DNA of 64,000 nt from Caldicoprobacter algeriensis (GCF_023838525.1 NZ_JAHUQD010000005.1:1-64000); one strand, 5' to 3'. Positions 35,030 to 44,491 are shown, counted from the first letter of the stretch. Made by a program: numbers and translations. Notes: generated by a model from the letters alone, not told the origin.

Positions 35030-35362
35030 ATTTGATTGAAAGTCGGAAGGGAATAGTCCTATAACTCGGAGCAAAACGTGATGAAGGGGAGAAGTAGGTA
35101 CCTTTGATGGCACAGCGAGTTGGGGATGGTGCGAGCCCAACCCACAACAAAGGTACTGAATATCACCCCGGAACGGCCGGCCGAAAAGTGTTGCCATGTG
35201 GCGGCACGTGAGTAGGCTGGGACGGGGCCCTACCGTTACAGAGGGAGCATATAGGGTAGTCCCTGTATGCGCATAAGAGGGTGCATGTATGCTGTGCGCC
35301 AAATCAGGTGGTACCGCGGAAGCCAAGCCTTTCGTCCTGGTAATGGATGAAAGGCTTTTATT
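35030..35362 (+). ncRNA. T-box leader, Ile specific
   Basis: A classical T-box riboswitch. Stem I base GGTACCTTTG pairs with CAAAGGTAC, and the specifier loop GAATATCACC shows the isoleucine codon ATC at 35162-35164. The AG-rich apical region GGTGCGAGCC is present. The antiterminator carries the T-box AGGTGGTACCGCGG (35306-35319), which pairs with uncharged tRNA-Ile CCA ends. A terminator AGCCTTTCGTCC...GGATGAAAGGCTTTT ends at about 35360. It should turn on ileS when tRNA-Ile is uncharged. The stretch 35363-35550 shows no further feature except the ileS ribosome-binding site. Confidence 0.93.
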
Positions 35363-35550
35363 TTTAAGCAAAAATTTTATTATATCCGCTGTTTTCGAGT
35401 GGAACTGGGCGTAAACCTTTTAAATGTGTATAAGTTGTGCTTGGTAACCCAGAAATACCTCGATTAGAGCCTAGCTTTTTACGGAAACGCTTTATTTAAA
35501 GCGTGTAAATTCTGAATGCGAGACTATATTGAGCTGATGGAGGGGACGGT

Positions 35551-38500
35551 ATGTATCAGAAGGTTTCAACCAGCCTGGATTTTGCCCAGAGAGAACAGAA
35601 AATACTGGAATTCTGGAAGCAGAACCGCATATTTGAAAAGAGCATAAAGATTCGAGAAGGTGGCCCCACCTTTACGTTTTACGACGGGCCTCCTACGGCA
35701 AACGGCAAACCCCACATAGGGCACATATTGACTCGCGTGATAAAGGACATCATCCCCCGGTATAAGACCATGAAAGGGTACAAGGTGCTGCGTAAGGCCG
35801 GATGGGATACCCACGGTTTGCCGGTGGAGCTCGAGGTGGAGAAGGAACTGGGCATAAACGGCAAGCCCGAGATCGAGAAGTACGGTATTGAGCCGTTTAT
35901 CAACAGGTGCAAGCAGAGCGTGTGGAAATACAAGCAGGAATGGGAGAAGATGAGCGAAAGGGTTGCCTACTGGGCCGACATGGAGAACCCTTACGTCACT
36001 TATTACAATGAATACATCGAGTCGGTGTGGTGGGCCCTTAAAAAGATATGGGAGAAAGGGCTGCTGTACAAGGGACACAAGGTGGTACCCTATTGCCCGC
36101 GCTGCGGCACTTCGCTGTCCAGCCATGAAGTAGCCCAAGGTTACAAGGAGGTCAAAGACCCATCCATTTACGTAAAATTTAAGGTGAAGGGTCAGGATAA
36201 CACTTTCCTCATGGCATGGACGACCACCCCGTGGACGCTTCCATCCAACGTGGCGCTTACCGTCAACGGCAACGAAACCTATGTTAAGGTCAAGTGCGGG
36301 GACGAGATATACATCCTGGCCGAGACGCTGGCTCCCACCGTGCTCAAAGAGGAGTATGAAGTGCTGGAGCGCATGAAGGGTGCAGATCTGGTGGGCATGG
36401 AATACGAGCCGCTGTTTGACTTCGTCAAGGTGGACAGAAAGGCCTATTACGTCGTGGCCGACGATTTCGTAATGCTGACCGAGGGTACCGGCATCGTGCA
36501 CACCGCTCCTGCTTTCGGCGAAGATGACGCCAAGGTGGGCAAGCAGTACAACCTGCCTTTTGTTCAGCTGGTGGACTCTGAAGGCAAGTTTGTGGATGCC
36601 GTCAAACCGTGGAAGGGAATGTTTGTCAAGGACGCCGACCCTGAGATAATAAAGCACCTGGAGCAGAGAAACCTGGTATACGCCGTGATGGAGTATGAGC
36701 ACTCCTATCCTTTCTGCTGGCGGTGTGATACCCCTCTGCTGTACTATGCTAGGGATACCTGGTTTATCAAGATGACGGTAGTAAAGGAGCAGCTGCTCAA
36801 GAACAACCGCCAGATTAACTGGTTGCCAGAGCACATAAGGGATGGCCGGTTCGGCAATTTCCTGGAGAACGTGGTTGACTGGGGTTTGAGCCGCGAGCGA
36901 TACTGGGGTACCCCGCTGCCCATATGGGAGTGTGAGTGCGGTTACCGCCATGTGGTGGGCAGCATAGCCGAGCTTAAGGAGATGGGCAAGGATGTACCCG
37001 ATGATATCGAGCTTCACAAGCCATATATTGACCGCGTGTTCTTGAAGTGTCCTGTGTGCGGCAATGACAGGATGAAGAGGGTGCCTGAGGTCATAGACTG
37101 CTGGTTTGATTCGGGGTCTATGCCCTTTGCCCAGTGGCATTATCCTTTTGAGAACCAGGAACTTTTCAAGGAAAACTTCCCTGCCGACTTCATAAGCGAA
37201 GCCATTGACCAGACTCGAGGGTGGTTCTATACCCTGCTGGCAATTTCCACGCTGCTGTTCGACCAGCCGGCATATAAGAACGTGATAGTGCTTGGCCTGG
37301 TGCTGGATAAGGACGGGCAGAAGATGAGCAAGCACAAGGGTAACGTGGTGGACCCGTGGGTGGTGCTTGATCGCCAGGGGGCCGATGCAGTACGATGGTA
37401 CTTCTATATAAGCAGCGCACCGTGGTTGCCCAGCCGCTTTTCGGAGGAAGCGGTAAGCGAGGCCCAGAGGAAGTTCATGGGCACCCTGTGGAACACGTAC
37501 GCATTCTTCGTGCTGTATGCTAACATCGACCAGTTTGATCCCACCAAGTATGCGCTGGAATACGATAAGTTGTCGGTGATGGACAGGTGGATATTGTCCA
37601 GGCTGCACTCGCTTATAGCCGTGGTGGATGGCAACTTGAGCAACTACCGCATCACCGAGGCCGCAAGGGCCATACAGGATTTTGTGGATGATCTGAGCAA
37701 CTGGTATGTCAGGAGGAGCCGTGAGCGCTTCTGGCAAAAAGGTATGCCGCAGGACAAGATAAATGCGTATATGACTTTGTACACTGTGTTGGTAGAGCTG
37801 GCTAAATTGGCGGCGCCTTTTGTGCCCTTCATTACAGAGGAGATATATTGCAACCTGGTAAAGAGCGTGCGAAGCGACGCTCCTGAGAGCGTGCACCTGT
37901 GCGATTATCCGCAGTCTGATCCAAAGTGGATCGACAAAGAACTGGAGCAGAACATGGACATGGTGCTCAAGCTGGTGAGCCTGGGGCGTGCCTGCCGCAA
38001 TGCAGCCAACGTGAAGGTACGCCAGCCGCTTAAGGCGCTTTATGCAAAGCTGGGTAGCAGCCTGCCCGAGAGCTTCATCGAGCTGGTTAAGGATGAGCTC
38101 AACGTCAAAGAAGTGGTGTTAACCGATGATATCGATAGGTTCACTGTTGTGACCATCAAGCCGCAGCTTAAGACTGTGGGGCCCAAATACGGTAAGCTGG
38201 TGCCCAAGATTTCAGAGGCACTAAAGGCGGTGGATGGCAAGAAGGCGCTGGAGGACTTCGAGAACGGTAGGCCGCTTGTGCTGACGGTGGACGGTACGAC
38301 GGTGGAACTTACCAGGGATGACGTGCTGATCGAGACCGGGCACATGGAGGGCTTGGTGGTGGAGAGCGAACACGATATAACGGTAGCTCTTGACACCAAC
38401 CTTACGCCCGAGCTGATTGAAGAAGGTTTTGTGCGCGAGATCGTCAGCAAGGTGCAGAACATGAGGAAGGAAGCCGGCTTTGAGGTAACCGACAGGATTG

Positions 38501-38670
38501 TGCTGTATTATCGCGACAACGACAGGATTGCCGGAATAATTGAGCGCAACAAGGGGGCAATAGCCGAGGAGGTCCTGGCGCAGGAGATACTTGAGGGGAG
38601 CGCCGAGGGGTACACCAAGGAATGGAACATAAACGATGAAAGGGTAACGTTTACTGTTGTGAAGAAGTAG
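35551..38670 (+). CDS. ileS: isoleucyl-tRNA synthetase, type 2 (eukaryote-like)
   Basis: A 1039-residue class I synthetase. HIGH is intact in GKPHIGHI (55-58) and the second motif reads KMSKHKGNV (591-599). An editing domain lies between (TTPWTLPSN). Zn-binding pairs YCPRCGTS (about 183) and CPVCGNDRMKRVPEVIDCWFDSG (about 495) are seen. The KMSKHKGN form, GPPTANGKPHIGH and the lack of the C-terminal zinc finger mark the type 2 subfamily, which as a class tends to be mupirocin-tolerant. Regulated by the Ile T-box just upstream. A long open frame on the opposite strand is only a composition shadow. A terminator follows. Confidence 0.95.
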   Translation: MYQKVSTSLDFAQREQKILEFWKQNRIFEKSIKIREGGPTFTFYDGPPTANGKPHIGHILTRVIKDIIPRYKTMKGYKVLRKAGWDTHGLPVELEVEKELGINGKPEIEKYGIEPFINRCKQSVWKYKQEWEKMSERVAYWADMENPYVTYYNEYIESVWWALKKIWEKGLLYKGHKVVPYCPRCGTSLSSHEVAQGYKEVKDPSIYVKFKVKGQDNTFLMAWTTTPWTLPSNVALTVNGNETYVKVKCGDEIYILAETLAPTVLKEEYEVLERMKGADLVGMEYEPLFDFVKVDRKAYYVVADDFVMLTEGTGIVHTAPAFGEDDAKVGKQYNLPFVQLVDSEGKFVDAVKPWKGMFVKDADPEIIKHLEQRNLVYAVMEYEHSYPFCWRCDTPLLYYARDTWFIKMTVVKEQLLKNNRQINWLPEHIRDGRFGNFLENVVDWGLSRERYWGTPLPIWECECGYRHVVGSIAELKEMGKDVPDDIELHKPYIDRVFLKCPVCGNDRMKRVPEVIDCWFDSGSMPFAQWHYPFENQELFKENFPADFISEAIDQTRGWFYTLLAISTLLFDQPAYKNVIVLGLVLDKDGQKMSKHKGNVVDPWVVLDRQGADAVRWYFYISSAPWLPSRFSEEAVSEAQRKFMGTLWNTYAFFVLYANIDQFDPTKYALEYDKLSVMDRWILSRLHSLIAVVDGNLSNYRITEAARAIQDFVDDLSNWYVRRSRERFWQKGMPQDKINAYMTLYTVLVELAKLAAPFVPFITEEIYCNLVKSVRSDAPESVHLCDYPQSDPKWIDKELEQNMDMVLKLVSLGRACRNAANVKVRQPLKALYAKLGSSLPESFIELVKDELNVKEVVLTDDIDRFTVVTIKPQLKTVGPKYGKLVPKISEALKAVDGKKALEDFENGRPLVLTVDGTTVELTRDDVLIETGHMEGLVVESEHDITVALDTNLTPELIEEGFVREIVSKVQNMRKEAGFEVTDRIVLYYRDNDRIAGIIERNKGAIAEEVLAQEILEGSAEGYTKEWNINDERVTFTVVKK

Positions 38671-38681
38671 GGGAGATTTAG

Positions 38682-38711
38682 AAGGATGGGGTTTTTACCC
38701 CATCCTTTTTT
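38682..38711 (+). terminator. intrinsic terminator of ileS
   Basis: AAGGATGGGG (38682-38691) pairs with CCCCATCCTT after a short T loop and runs into a T-tract. Confidence 0.9.
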
Positions 38712-38866
38712 GATTCGTTGTTTTTGATACTGCATTGTCGAAGGCGTATATAGACAAAATGTGATTGACAGAGAATTCATAATCTGCTATGGTCATAGTT
38801 AAGGTTTCAGGCCACGCAATTAAAGCAGTGTAATACTGATGAAGTATACGAGGCCGGTGTTTTATT

Positions 38867-39193
38867 ATGTTGAAAAAAATTGCCAACCCCCTAAAGAAGC
38901 GATCTAAAGAGTTGAAAAAAGAGGTTGCAGCGCTCTACCTTGCATGTAAGAGAAAAGATGTTCCCTGGTATGTAAAGGCTGTTGTCACAGCTGTAGTTGC
39001 CTACGCTTTAAGCCCTGTTGACCTTATTCCAGACTTTATCCCTGTGTTGGGCTACTTAGACGATCTTATAATATTGCCTTTAAGCATACTGCTGGCGATA
39101 AAGCTTATACCAGCTGAAATTATGGCTGAGTGCCGCAGTCAAGCCGGTGACTTATTTAAAGATGAGAAAGTTTTAAAGGAGGGAGGAGATTAG
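38867..39193 (+). CDS. DUF1232 (YkvA-like) membrane protein
   Basis: A 108-residue protein with a basic N-terminus and the DUF1232 signature AYALSPVDLIPDFIPVLGYLDDLI (about 46-69), which spans a hydrophobic helix-turn-helix hairpin, plus a second hydrophobic segment. Family members are small inner-membrane proteins of unknown role. Its stop is one base from the start of the cyclase gene, so they form an operon. The initiation site is weak (no clear ribosome-binding site), which lowers certainty of the exact start. Confidence 0.82.
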   Translation: MLKKIANPLKKRSKELKKEVAALYLACKRKDVPWYVKAVVTAVVAYALSPVDLIPDFIPVLGYLDDLIILPLSILLAIKLIPAEIMAECRSQAGDLFKDEKVLKEGGD

Positions 39194-39194
39194 C

Positions 39195-39827
39195 ATGAAG
39201 TGGATAGACATAACCCTGCCCATGGAGGAAGGTCGCCCTAGTTGGCCGGGCGATACTCCGTTTACCCGTCGTGTAACTCGCGAGATAGGCAAAGGTTCTA
39301 ATGCCAATGTATCCACCATTGAATGCAGTGCCCATTTTGGAACTCATCTGGATGCTCCCTATCATTTCATACCCGATGGCAAAAAGGTTGATGAGTTGGA
39401 TTTGAATCTGCTCATTGGGCCCTGTCAGGTGGTGGAGGTACCAGCAAGGGGCGTATATGTAGACCTTGAAGCCCTTAAAAAGCTTGTGGTGCCGGGAGTC
39501 AAGAGGCTGCTCATCAAGACCACCAACTCGCGAATAATCAATGACAGGGAGTTTCACAGGGATTATGTTGGGCTGTCGGCAGAGGCAGGTCAGTGGCTGC
39601 TTGAGCAGGGCATAAGGCTCATCGGCCTGGACTATTTCTCGATAGGCGCCTACGGCGATACAAAGGATATACATACCGTATTTCTGAGGCGCAATGATAC
39701 AATAGCCCTCGAAGGGATTGACCTATCGGGCGTGCAGCCAGGAATGTACTATTTGATATGCCTGCCCATGAAGATTGCAGGGGCGGACGGAGCGCCAGTA
39801 AGGGCGGTACTGGGCGTTGAGGATTGA
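39195..39827 (+). CDS. cyclase family / kynurenine formamidase-like hydrolase
   Basis: A 210-residue cyclase-family metalloenzyme. The signature AHFGTHLDAPYHF (about 37-49) supplies the metal-binding His-x-Gly-Thr-His-x-Asp core. Family members include bacterial kynurenine formamidases and polyketide-type cyclases, so the substrate is open. GGAGGGAGGAG precedes the ATG. It lies directly behind the DUF1232 gene. Confidence 0.85.
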   Translation: MKWIDITLPMEEGRPSWPGDTPFTRRVTREIGKGSNANVSTIECSAHFGTHLDAPYHFIPDGKKVDELDLNLLIGPCQVVEVPARGVYVDLEALKKLVVPGVKRLLIKTTNSRIINDREFHRDYVGLSAEAGQWLLEQGIRLIGLDYFSIGAYGDTKDIHTVFLRRNDTIALEGIDLSGVQPGMYYLICLPMKIAGADGAPVRAVLGVED

Positions 39828-40243
39828 TCTTTTATAAGGGATTTGTGATAGGATGCGTTTTGGCGTTTGACAAATACTATGCTTTTGTGGTTCGTGGTGC
39901 TGGGCAAAATCCGGTTTCTTATGCGGGGTGTATGCCGGCATATATGTTGCCGTATTATGCCTGTGTGATCCCATAAAATTTCTTTTAACCATTTTTAGGA
40001 AATCCAAAGTACGAATTATAAAGGGATGAATTTATATAATTGTTGGTAAGCATGGGCAAATAATCCAAACGACTTCCATAAAGAATACTATGAAAAAGGA
40101 ATACTAGAATACTATAAAAAATAAAAAAAGTTCACAGGAAACATCTATAAAAATTTTTTAAACAGCGCTATTATAAGTATCAAAGAGCTCCATACTATAA
40201 AAGTAATTGAAAGTATCTGCATACTAAAAGGAGTAGCAATAGT
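39828..40243. other. AT-rich intergenic region
   Basis: A 416-base stretch without gene. Around 40084-40128 the word GAATACTA or a variant recurs three times within 45 bases (AAGAATACTATG, GGAATACTAG, AGAATACTATA), the only patterned segment. No riboswitch or promoter is recognised with confidence. Confidence 0.4.
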
Positions 40244-41458
40244 ATGAAAGAGTACTTTGTGGATTTGCATGTCCATATCGGAAGGTCTTCGGATGGGAAA
40301 GTAGTCAAGCGCGGCACTGCCAACGACCTGACCTTTGCAAACATCGCCTATGAGGCGCGTTACCGCAAGGGCATAAATATCATAGGAGTGGTGGATTGCG
40401 TCTCACCCTGGATTATAAAGGATATAGAAGACCTGCTCAAAAAAGGCGAGCTGGAGGAACTGCCTGAGGGAGGCATGATATACCGGGATGACCTGGTCAT
40501 ACTCCTGGGCTCTGAGATTGAAACCCGGGAGAAAGGGGGCTGCCATGCCCATTCTGTGGTGTTTTTTCCCTACTTTTCGCAGGTCAAGGAGTTTTCGCGC
40601 ATAATGGAGGACTACATACCCAATCTGGCAGAGAATTCTACTATGAGCAGGCTTTCGGGACAGCAGCTTTTCGATATAACGGATTCGCTGGGCGGGTTTT
40701 ATATGCCGGCCCATGCCTTTACGCCTCACAAGAGCTTTTACGGCAATTGCACCCACAGCTTGCACACTGTTTTTGAGGAGAACTCCTTTGCCAAAATTTC
40801 TGCCATAGAGTTGGGGCTCAGCGCCGATACCTACATGGCCAGTTTGCTTTCTGAGCTGGACGGGAAGGCCTTTACCAGTAATTCGGATGCCCATTCGCTG
40901 ATCAAGATGGGCAGGGAGTACAACGTCATGAGGCTTGCTGCTTTGAACTATGACGAGGTGTTGAAGGCGCTAAAAGGGCAGGACGGCAGAGGAATTGTAG
41001 CAAATTACGGCCTTGACCCTAAGCTGGGGAAGTACCACAGGACCTTTTGCCTGCAGTGCAAGGAGATTGCCGATCTACCGCCGCCCGTGCTCAAGTGCCC
41101 CAATGACCCTGACCACAGGGTGGTGGTGGGCGTCAGAGACCGAATAGAGGTTATCAAGGATCGCGATGACAGCCCGACTGATATGAAGGAGCAGTTTGCT
41201 AAAAGAGCCTCAAGTGCCAAGCGTCCACCCTATCATTATCAGGTGCCTCTTAATTTTTTGCCCGGGGTGGGGCCAAAGACCATAGATAGGCTTCTTGATG
41301 CCTTTGGTACCGAGATGAACATCATGCACAGGGTTGATCCGGAGGACCTGGCCAAGGTGGTCCCACAGTCCATCGTGGACCTGATAGTAAAAGGGCGCGA
41401 GGGACGCCTGGCCATAGCCCATGGAGGCGGGGGTATATACGGAAAGGTTTTGGGCTGA
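40244..41458 (+). CDS. endonuclease Q-like PHP-domain protein
   Basis: A 404-residue protein of the TIGR00375/EndoQ family. The PHP metal-binding motifs are DLHVHIGRSSDG (about 6-17), CHAHSVVFFP (about 102), PAHAFTPHKSFYG (about 155) and SNSDAHSLIKMG (about 218). A Cys-containing region (HRTFCLQCKE...LKCPND, about 265-290) may bind zinc, and a C-terminal helix-hairpin-helix LPGVGPKTIDRLLDAFG (about 340) should grip DNA. Archaeal and Bacillus EndoQ nick DNA 5' of deaminated bases and abasic sites. It fits a repair role next to spore photoproduct lyase. Confidence 0.83.
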   Translation: MKEYFVDLHVHIGRSSDGKVVKRGTANDLTFANIAYEARYRKGINIIGVVDCVSPWIIKDIEDLLKKGELEELPEGGMIYRDDLVILLGSEIETREKGGCHAHSVVFFPYFSQVKEFSRIMEDYIPNLAENSTMSRLSGQQLFDITDSLGGFYMPAHAFTPHKSFYGNCTHSLHTVFEENSFAKISAIELGLSADTYMASLLSELDGKAFTSNSDAHSLIKMGREYNVMRLAALNYDEVLKALKGQDGRGIVANYGLDPKLGKYHRTFCLQCKEIADLPPPVLKCPNDPDHRVVVGVRDRIEVIKDRDDSPTDMKEQFAKRASSAKRPPYHYQVPLNFLPGVGPKTIDRLLDAFGTEMNIMHRVDPEDLAKVVPQSIVDLIVKGREGRLAIAHGGGGIYGKVLG

Positions 41459-41496
41459 TCTTGAGTTAGGTTTTTTGCATTGAAGGGGAGTGCTCT

Positions 41497-42360
41497 ATGA
41501 TATATATTGTGACCGCTTTACCATGTGAGGCCAGCCCCATTGTTAAAAAATATGATTTAAAGCGGGATAGCGCCTGCAGGCATTTTCCACTTTACCGGGG
41601 CGATGACATGTTTCTCATAGTGAGCGGCGTAGGCAAGATGGCTTCAGCAATAGCTACCGCTTACCTTATTGCTCAAAACGTAAAGCTTGACGGAGCTGGA
41701 GGGGAGGAAGGCCTGGCTATTATCAATATAGGGGTGTGCGGTACGCTCAATCAGCGATATCCAATCGGAACTCCGCTGCTCATTCACAAGGTCATAGACC
41801 ATGAGACCGGGAAGCAATATTTCCCTGATATTCTAATAGAACATCCTTTTGAAGAGGGAAGCATTGAGACGCATAACGATGTGGTAAGGCGGGAGGACGT
41901 TTTAAGCGGACGAGTGGAATTGCAGGCTGATTTGGTGGACATGGAAGCATCGGGCTTTTTTCAGGCCGCATCCCGCTTTTTGGCCCTGCACCAAATATAT
42001 GTCATAAAGGTGGTGGGGGATTACCTGGATGTGGTGGATTTTGACAGACAGCGTGTGGCTCAATGCGTATCGGGGGTGATGGATGCGCTAGATGGGTTTA
42101 TAAAACAGGTTGAAGGGTTATGCAGGGTGGAAGGCGATGTGCTCACCCAGGATGAGCGCCTGCAGCTGGAAAGAGTTAAAGAAAGCCTGCGCCTTACTGT
42201 GACGCAGAGCCATCAGTTGATGGACATGGCCAGGAGGTATAAGCTCAGGACCGGCAGGCCGCTACCTGACCTTTCAGAGTTTATTCAAACCAGGGTCAAG
42301 GTCAAGGCTGAGGGGAGGAAGGCGATTGAGAGAATCAGAAAGCTGTTCCTTTATGAGTAA
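41497..42360 (+). CDS. nucleosidase/phosphorylase-superfamily protein
   Basis: A 287-residue protein. Residues 1-200 resemble the MTA/SAH nucleosidase fold: IYIVTALPCEASPIV, the ligand-site region IVSGVGKMASAIAT, INIGVCGTLN and DMEASGFFQAA, where the Met-Glu pair should contact ribose. The C-terminal 80 residues are helical and unlike the nucleosidase fold. Its stop overlaps the next gene, spore photoproduct lyase, and this pairing recurs in spore formers in my recollection. AAGGGGAG precedes the ATG. The substrate is not known. Confidence 0.72.
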   Translation: MIYIVTALPCEASPIVKKYDLKRDSACRHFPLYRGDDMFLIVSGVGKMASAIATAYLIAQNVKLDGAGGEEGLAIINIGVCGTLNQRYPIGTPLLIHKVIDHETGKQYFPDILIEHPFEEGSIETHNDVVRREDVLSGRVELQADLVDMEASGFFQAASRFLALHQIYVIKVVGDYLDVVDFDRQRVAQCVSGVMDALDGFIKQVEGLCRVEGDVLTQDERLQLERVKESLRLTVTQSHQLMDMARRYKLRTGRPLPDLSEFIQTRVKVKAEGRKAIERIRKLFLYE

Positions 42361-43333
42361 ATTTTCCCACATATATATAGAGGAACGAGCTGCAGCTTAT
42401 CCTGTGGCACAGCACGTCTTGAGCCGTTTTCCCGGATCTATAAGGGTGATGATACGGCACTACAAGGATGTCTTCAACAGGCCCCATCAGGATTTCCGAC
42501 GTCAAAAGGCTTCCACAAAGCTGATCCTAGCTGTGAAGCAGGAGCCTTTTTTGTATCCTGGCCCTGAAGTATGCGAGGATTTTGGCAACCAAAACTTTTA
42601 CTACACATCGCCAGTTTTGAACTGTATCTATGACTGCGATTACTGCTATCTGCAGGGGCTTTACCCTTCAGCCAATATTGTAATTTTCGTAAACATAGAA
42701 GATTTCTGCAAGGCCGTGGACAGACAGCTTGAGAGCGGGCCCTTGTACCTTTGCCCTTCTTATGACACCGACTTGCTGGCTCTGGAAGGGATTGTTCCCT
42801 ATGCCTCCCGCTGGATAGAGTTTGCGGGTACCAGGCAGGGCCTGCGCATCGAGCTGAGAACCAGGAGTGCCAACTACAGCGCCATTGCCGATCTGAACCC
42901 GGTAGAACAGGTGATACTGGCATGGTCGCTGTCGCCTCATGAGGTTGCGCGGCGCTATGAGAGACTGGCTCCTTCCCTTAAGGCCAGGCTGACGGCCATA
43001 AGGGCTGCCCTGCAGGACGGATGGCAGGTGCGGCTGTGCTTTGAACCATTGATCAAGGTACACAACTGGCAGCAGGTATATCGTGAGTTTTTGGATGAGG
43101 TTTTCAGCATAATCCCGGCGGAAAGGGTTTTTGATACCAACATAGGAGTTTTTCGCATGAGCAAGGAGCAGTTCAAGAGGATCAGCAGGCTGAGGAGCGA
43201 TACAGATGTGTTTGCTTTCCCCACGGTATGCCGTGAGGGAGGGGTTGTGACGTATGAGGACGAAAAGGAGATCAGGGGCTTTTTTTACCAGAACCTTAAT
43301 AGGTATTTGCCAGAGGAAAAGATATATGGATGA
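42326..43333 (+). CDS. splB: spore photoproduct lyase
   Basis: A 335-residue radical-SAM enzyme. The cluster-binding motif CIYDCDYC (Cys100, Cys104, Cys107, spacing C-x3-C-x2-C) and the family signature NFYYTSPVLNC are intact. It reverses the thymine dimer 'spore photoproduct' during germination. The TTG start at 42326 has GGAGG 7 bases upstream but overlaps the preceding gene by 35 bases; the ATG at 42353 is an alternative without such a site. A C-terminal Cys (CREGG, near residue 306) may be the H-donor, but this was not aligned. Supports a spore-forming host. Confidence 0.9.
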   Translation: MRESESCSFMSKFSHIYIEERAAAYPVAQHVLSRFPGSIRVMIRHYKDVFNRPHQDFRRQKASTKLILAVKQEPFLYPGPEVCEDFGNQNFYYTSPVLNCIYDCDYCYLQGLYPSANIVIFVNIEDFCKAVDRQLESGPLYLCPSYDTDLLALEGIVPYASRWIEFAGTRQGLRIELRTRSANYSAIADLNPVEQVILAWSLSPHEVARRYERLAPSLKARLTAIRAALQDGWQVRLCFEPLIKVHNWQQVYREFLDEVFSIIPAERVFDTNIGVFRMSKEQFKRISRLRSDTDVFAFPTVCREGGVVTYEDEKEIRGFFYQNLNRYLPEEKIYG

Positions 43334-43535
43334 GAGATGTATGTGTAATATAGCACGTATAGCACAGGCTATTCAGCGAGCATTCTGCAAATTAAGTTTG
43401 CTGCAAAACCAAATTTAAATGTTTGCTGTAGCAGGAATTTCGACTGTTTGTGAAGAATGTCATATTATTGTAAAAAGTCATATTTAGCCTCCAAAAAGCA
43501 AATACCAAAAATTCAGAAAGGAGAGTGGGTCAGCT
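43334..43535. other. intergenic region with TTTGCTGCAAA motif
   Basis: A 200-base AT-rich gap. AAGTTTGCTGCAAAACC at about 43394-43410 repeats a word also seen in other gene-free stretches (about 5070, 62390). No promoter is convincing. Confidence 0.3.
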
Positions 43536-44468
43536 ATGCCCGTTACAGTTAAAGAGGTCAATTACGGGGAGTTTGGCAAATGTGTTGAGATTTCCAATGG
43601 AACGGTTGATCTGTTGGTCACGGTCGATGTGGGGCCTAGGATCATAAGGTTTGGCTTTGTAGGCAGAGAGAATGAGCTGTGCGAGGCACCCCAGGCTTCA
43701 CAGCCGGTGATGGAGCCCGTAGGAGGGGTATGGAAGATAAAGGGTGGGCACAGGCTGTGGCACAGCCCCGAGAACAACCCCCGTACCTATGTACCCGACG
43801 ACCAGCCTGTGGAGTGGCAAGAGGTTGAAAACGGCATAAAGGTCAAGCAGAAGGTGGAGCCATGGGTGCAGATCGAGAAGGAGATGGAGATTACTCTGGC
43901 ATCCTGCTGCGACAGGGTACGGATAGTCCATCGCCTGACAAACAGGAATGCATGGCCTGTGGAGTTTGCCGCATGGGCCTTGACCGTCATGGCACCCGGT
44001 GGCAAGGAGGTTGTACCCCAACCTCAGAGGGATACCGGCCTTCTGGGCAATCGTGTGCTTGCGCTGTGGCCGTATTCCAAAATGAACGACCACAGAGTAT
44101 ACTGGGGAGACAAGTATATCGTGCTGCAGCAGGACCCCAATACCAAACATCCCTTCAAGTTTGGTATAAACAATGAAGATGGATGGGCGGCCTATTTCAA
44201 TCACGGCAATCTGTTTATCAAGCGGTTTGTGCATCAGATGGGCAGAAAGTATCCCGATTTCGGGGTTTCGTACGAGACCTACACCACTGATTTCATGCTT
44301 GAGATGGAGACGCTTTCGCCCATGACCCTTGTCGAGCCTGGAGATACGCTGTCCCATGTGGAGGAATGGGAGCTCATCGGCGATGTGGAGATGCCTTCTA
44401 ATGACGAACGCGAAATCGATGAAGTGGTAAAGAAATACATAGTGTGCTGCTGTGGCTGCTGCGAATAA
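43536..44468 (+). CDS. DUF4380-like sugar-mutarotase-fold protein
   Basis: A 310-residue protein that fits the DUF4380/aldose-epimerase-like beta-sandwich: LLVTVDVGPRIIRFGFVG, GGHRLWHSPENNPRTYVPDD, and a conserved VVPQPQRDTGLLGNR segment. The putative sugar site would be around the His-rich HRLWHSPE motif. No signal peptide, so cytoplasmic. The C-terminus ends in an unusual Cys-rich tail CCCGCCE that is not part of the fold. AAAGGAGAG precedes the ATG. It stands alone between a gap and a terminator. Function unknown. Confidence 0.72.
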   Translation: MPVTVKEVNYGEFGKCVEISNGTVDLLVTVDVGPRIIRFGFVGRENELCEAPQASQPVMEPVGGVWKIKGGHRLWHSPENNPRTYVPDDQPVEWQEVENGIKVKQKVEPWVQIEKEMEITLASCCDRVRIVHRLTNRNAWPVEFAAWALTVMAPGGKEVVPQPQRDTGLLGNRVLALWPYSKMNDHRVYWGDKYIVLQQDPNTKHPFKFGINNEDGWAAYFNHGNLFIKRFVHQMGRKYPDFGVSYETYTTDFMLEMETLSPMTLVEPGDTLSHVEEWELIGDVEMPSNDEREIDEVVKKYIVCCCGCCE

Positions 44469-44491
44469 GCCATGGGATTGTCTGTTAAATG

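Noticed and set aside
35566-37896. 776-codon open frame antisense to ileS
   Set aside because: It lies entirely opposite a verified synthetase, has no ribosome-binding site and encodes a His/Leu/Val-rich product typical of shadow frames.
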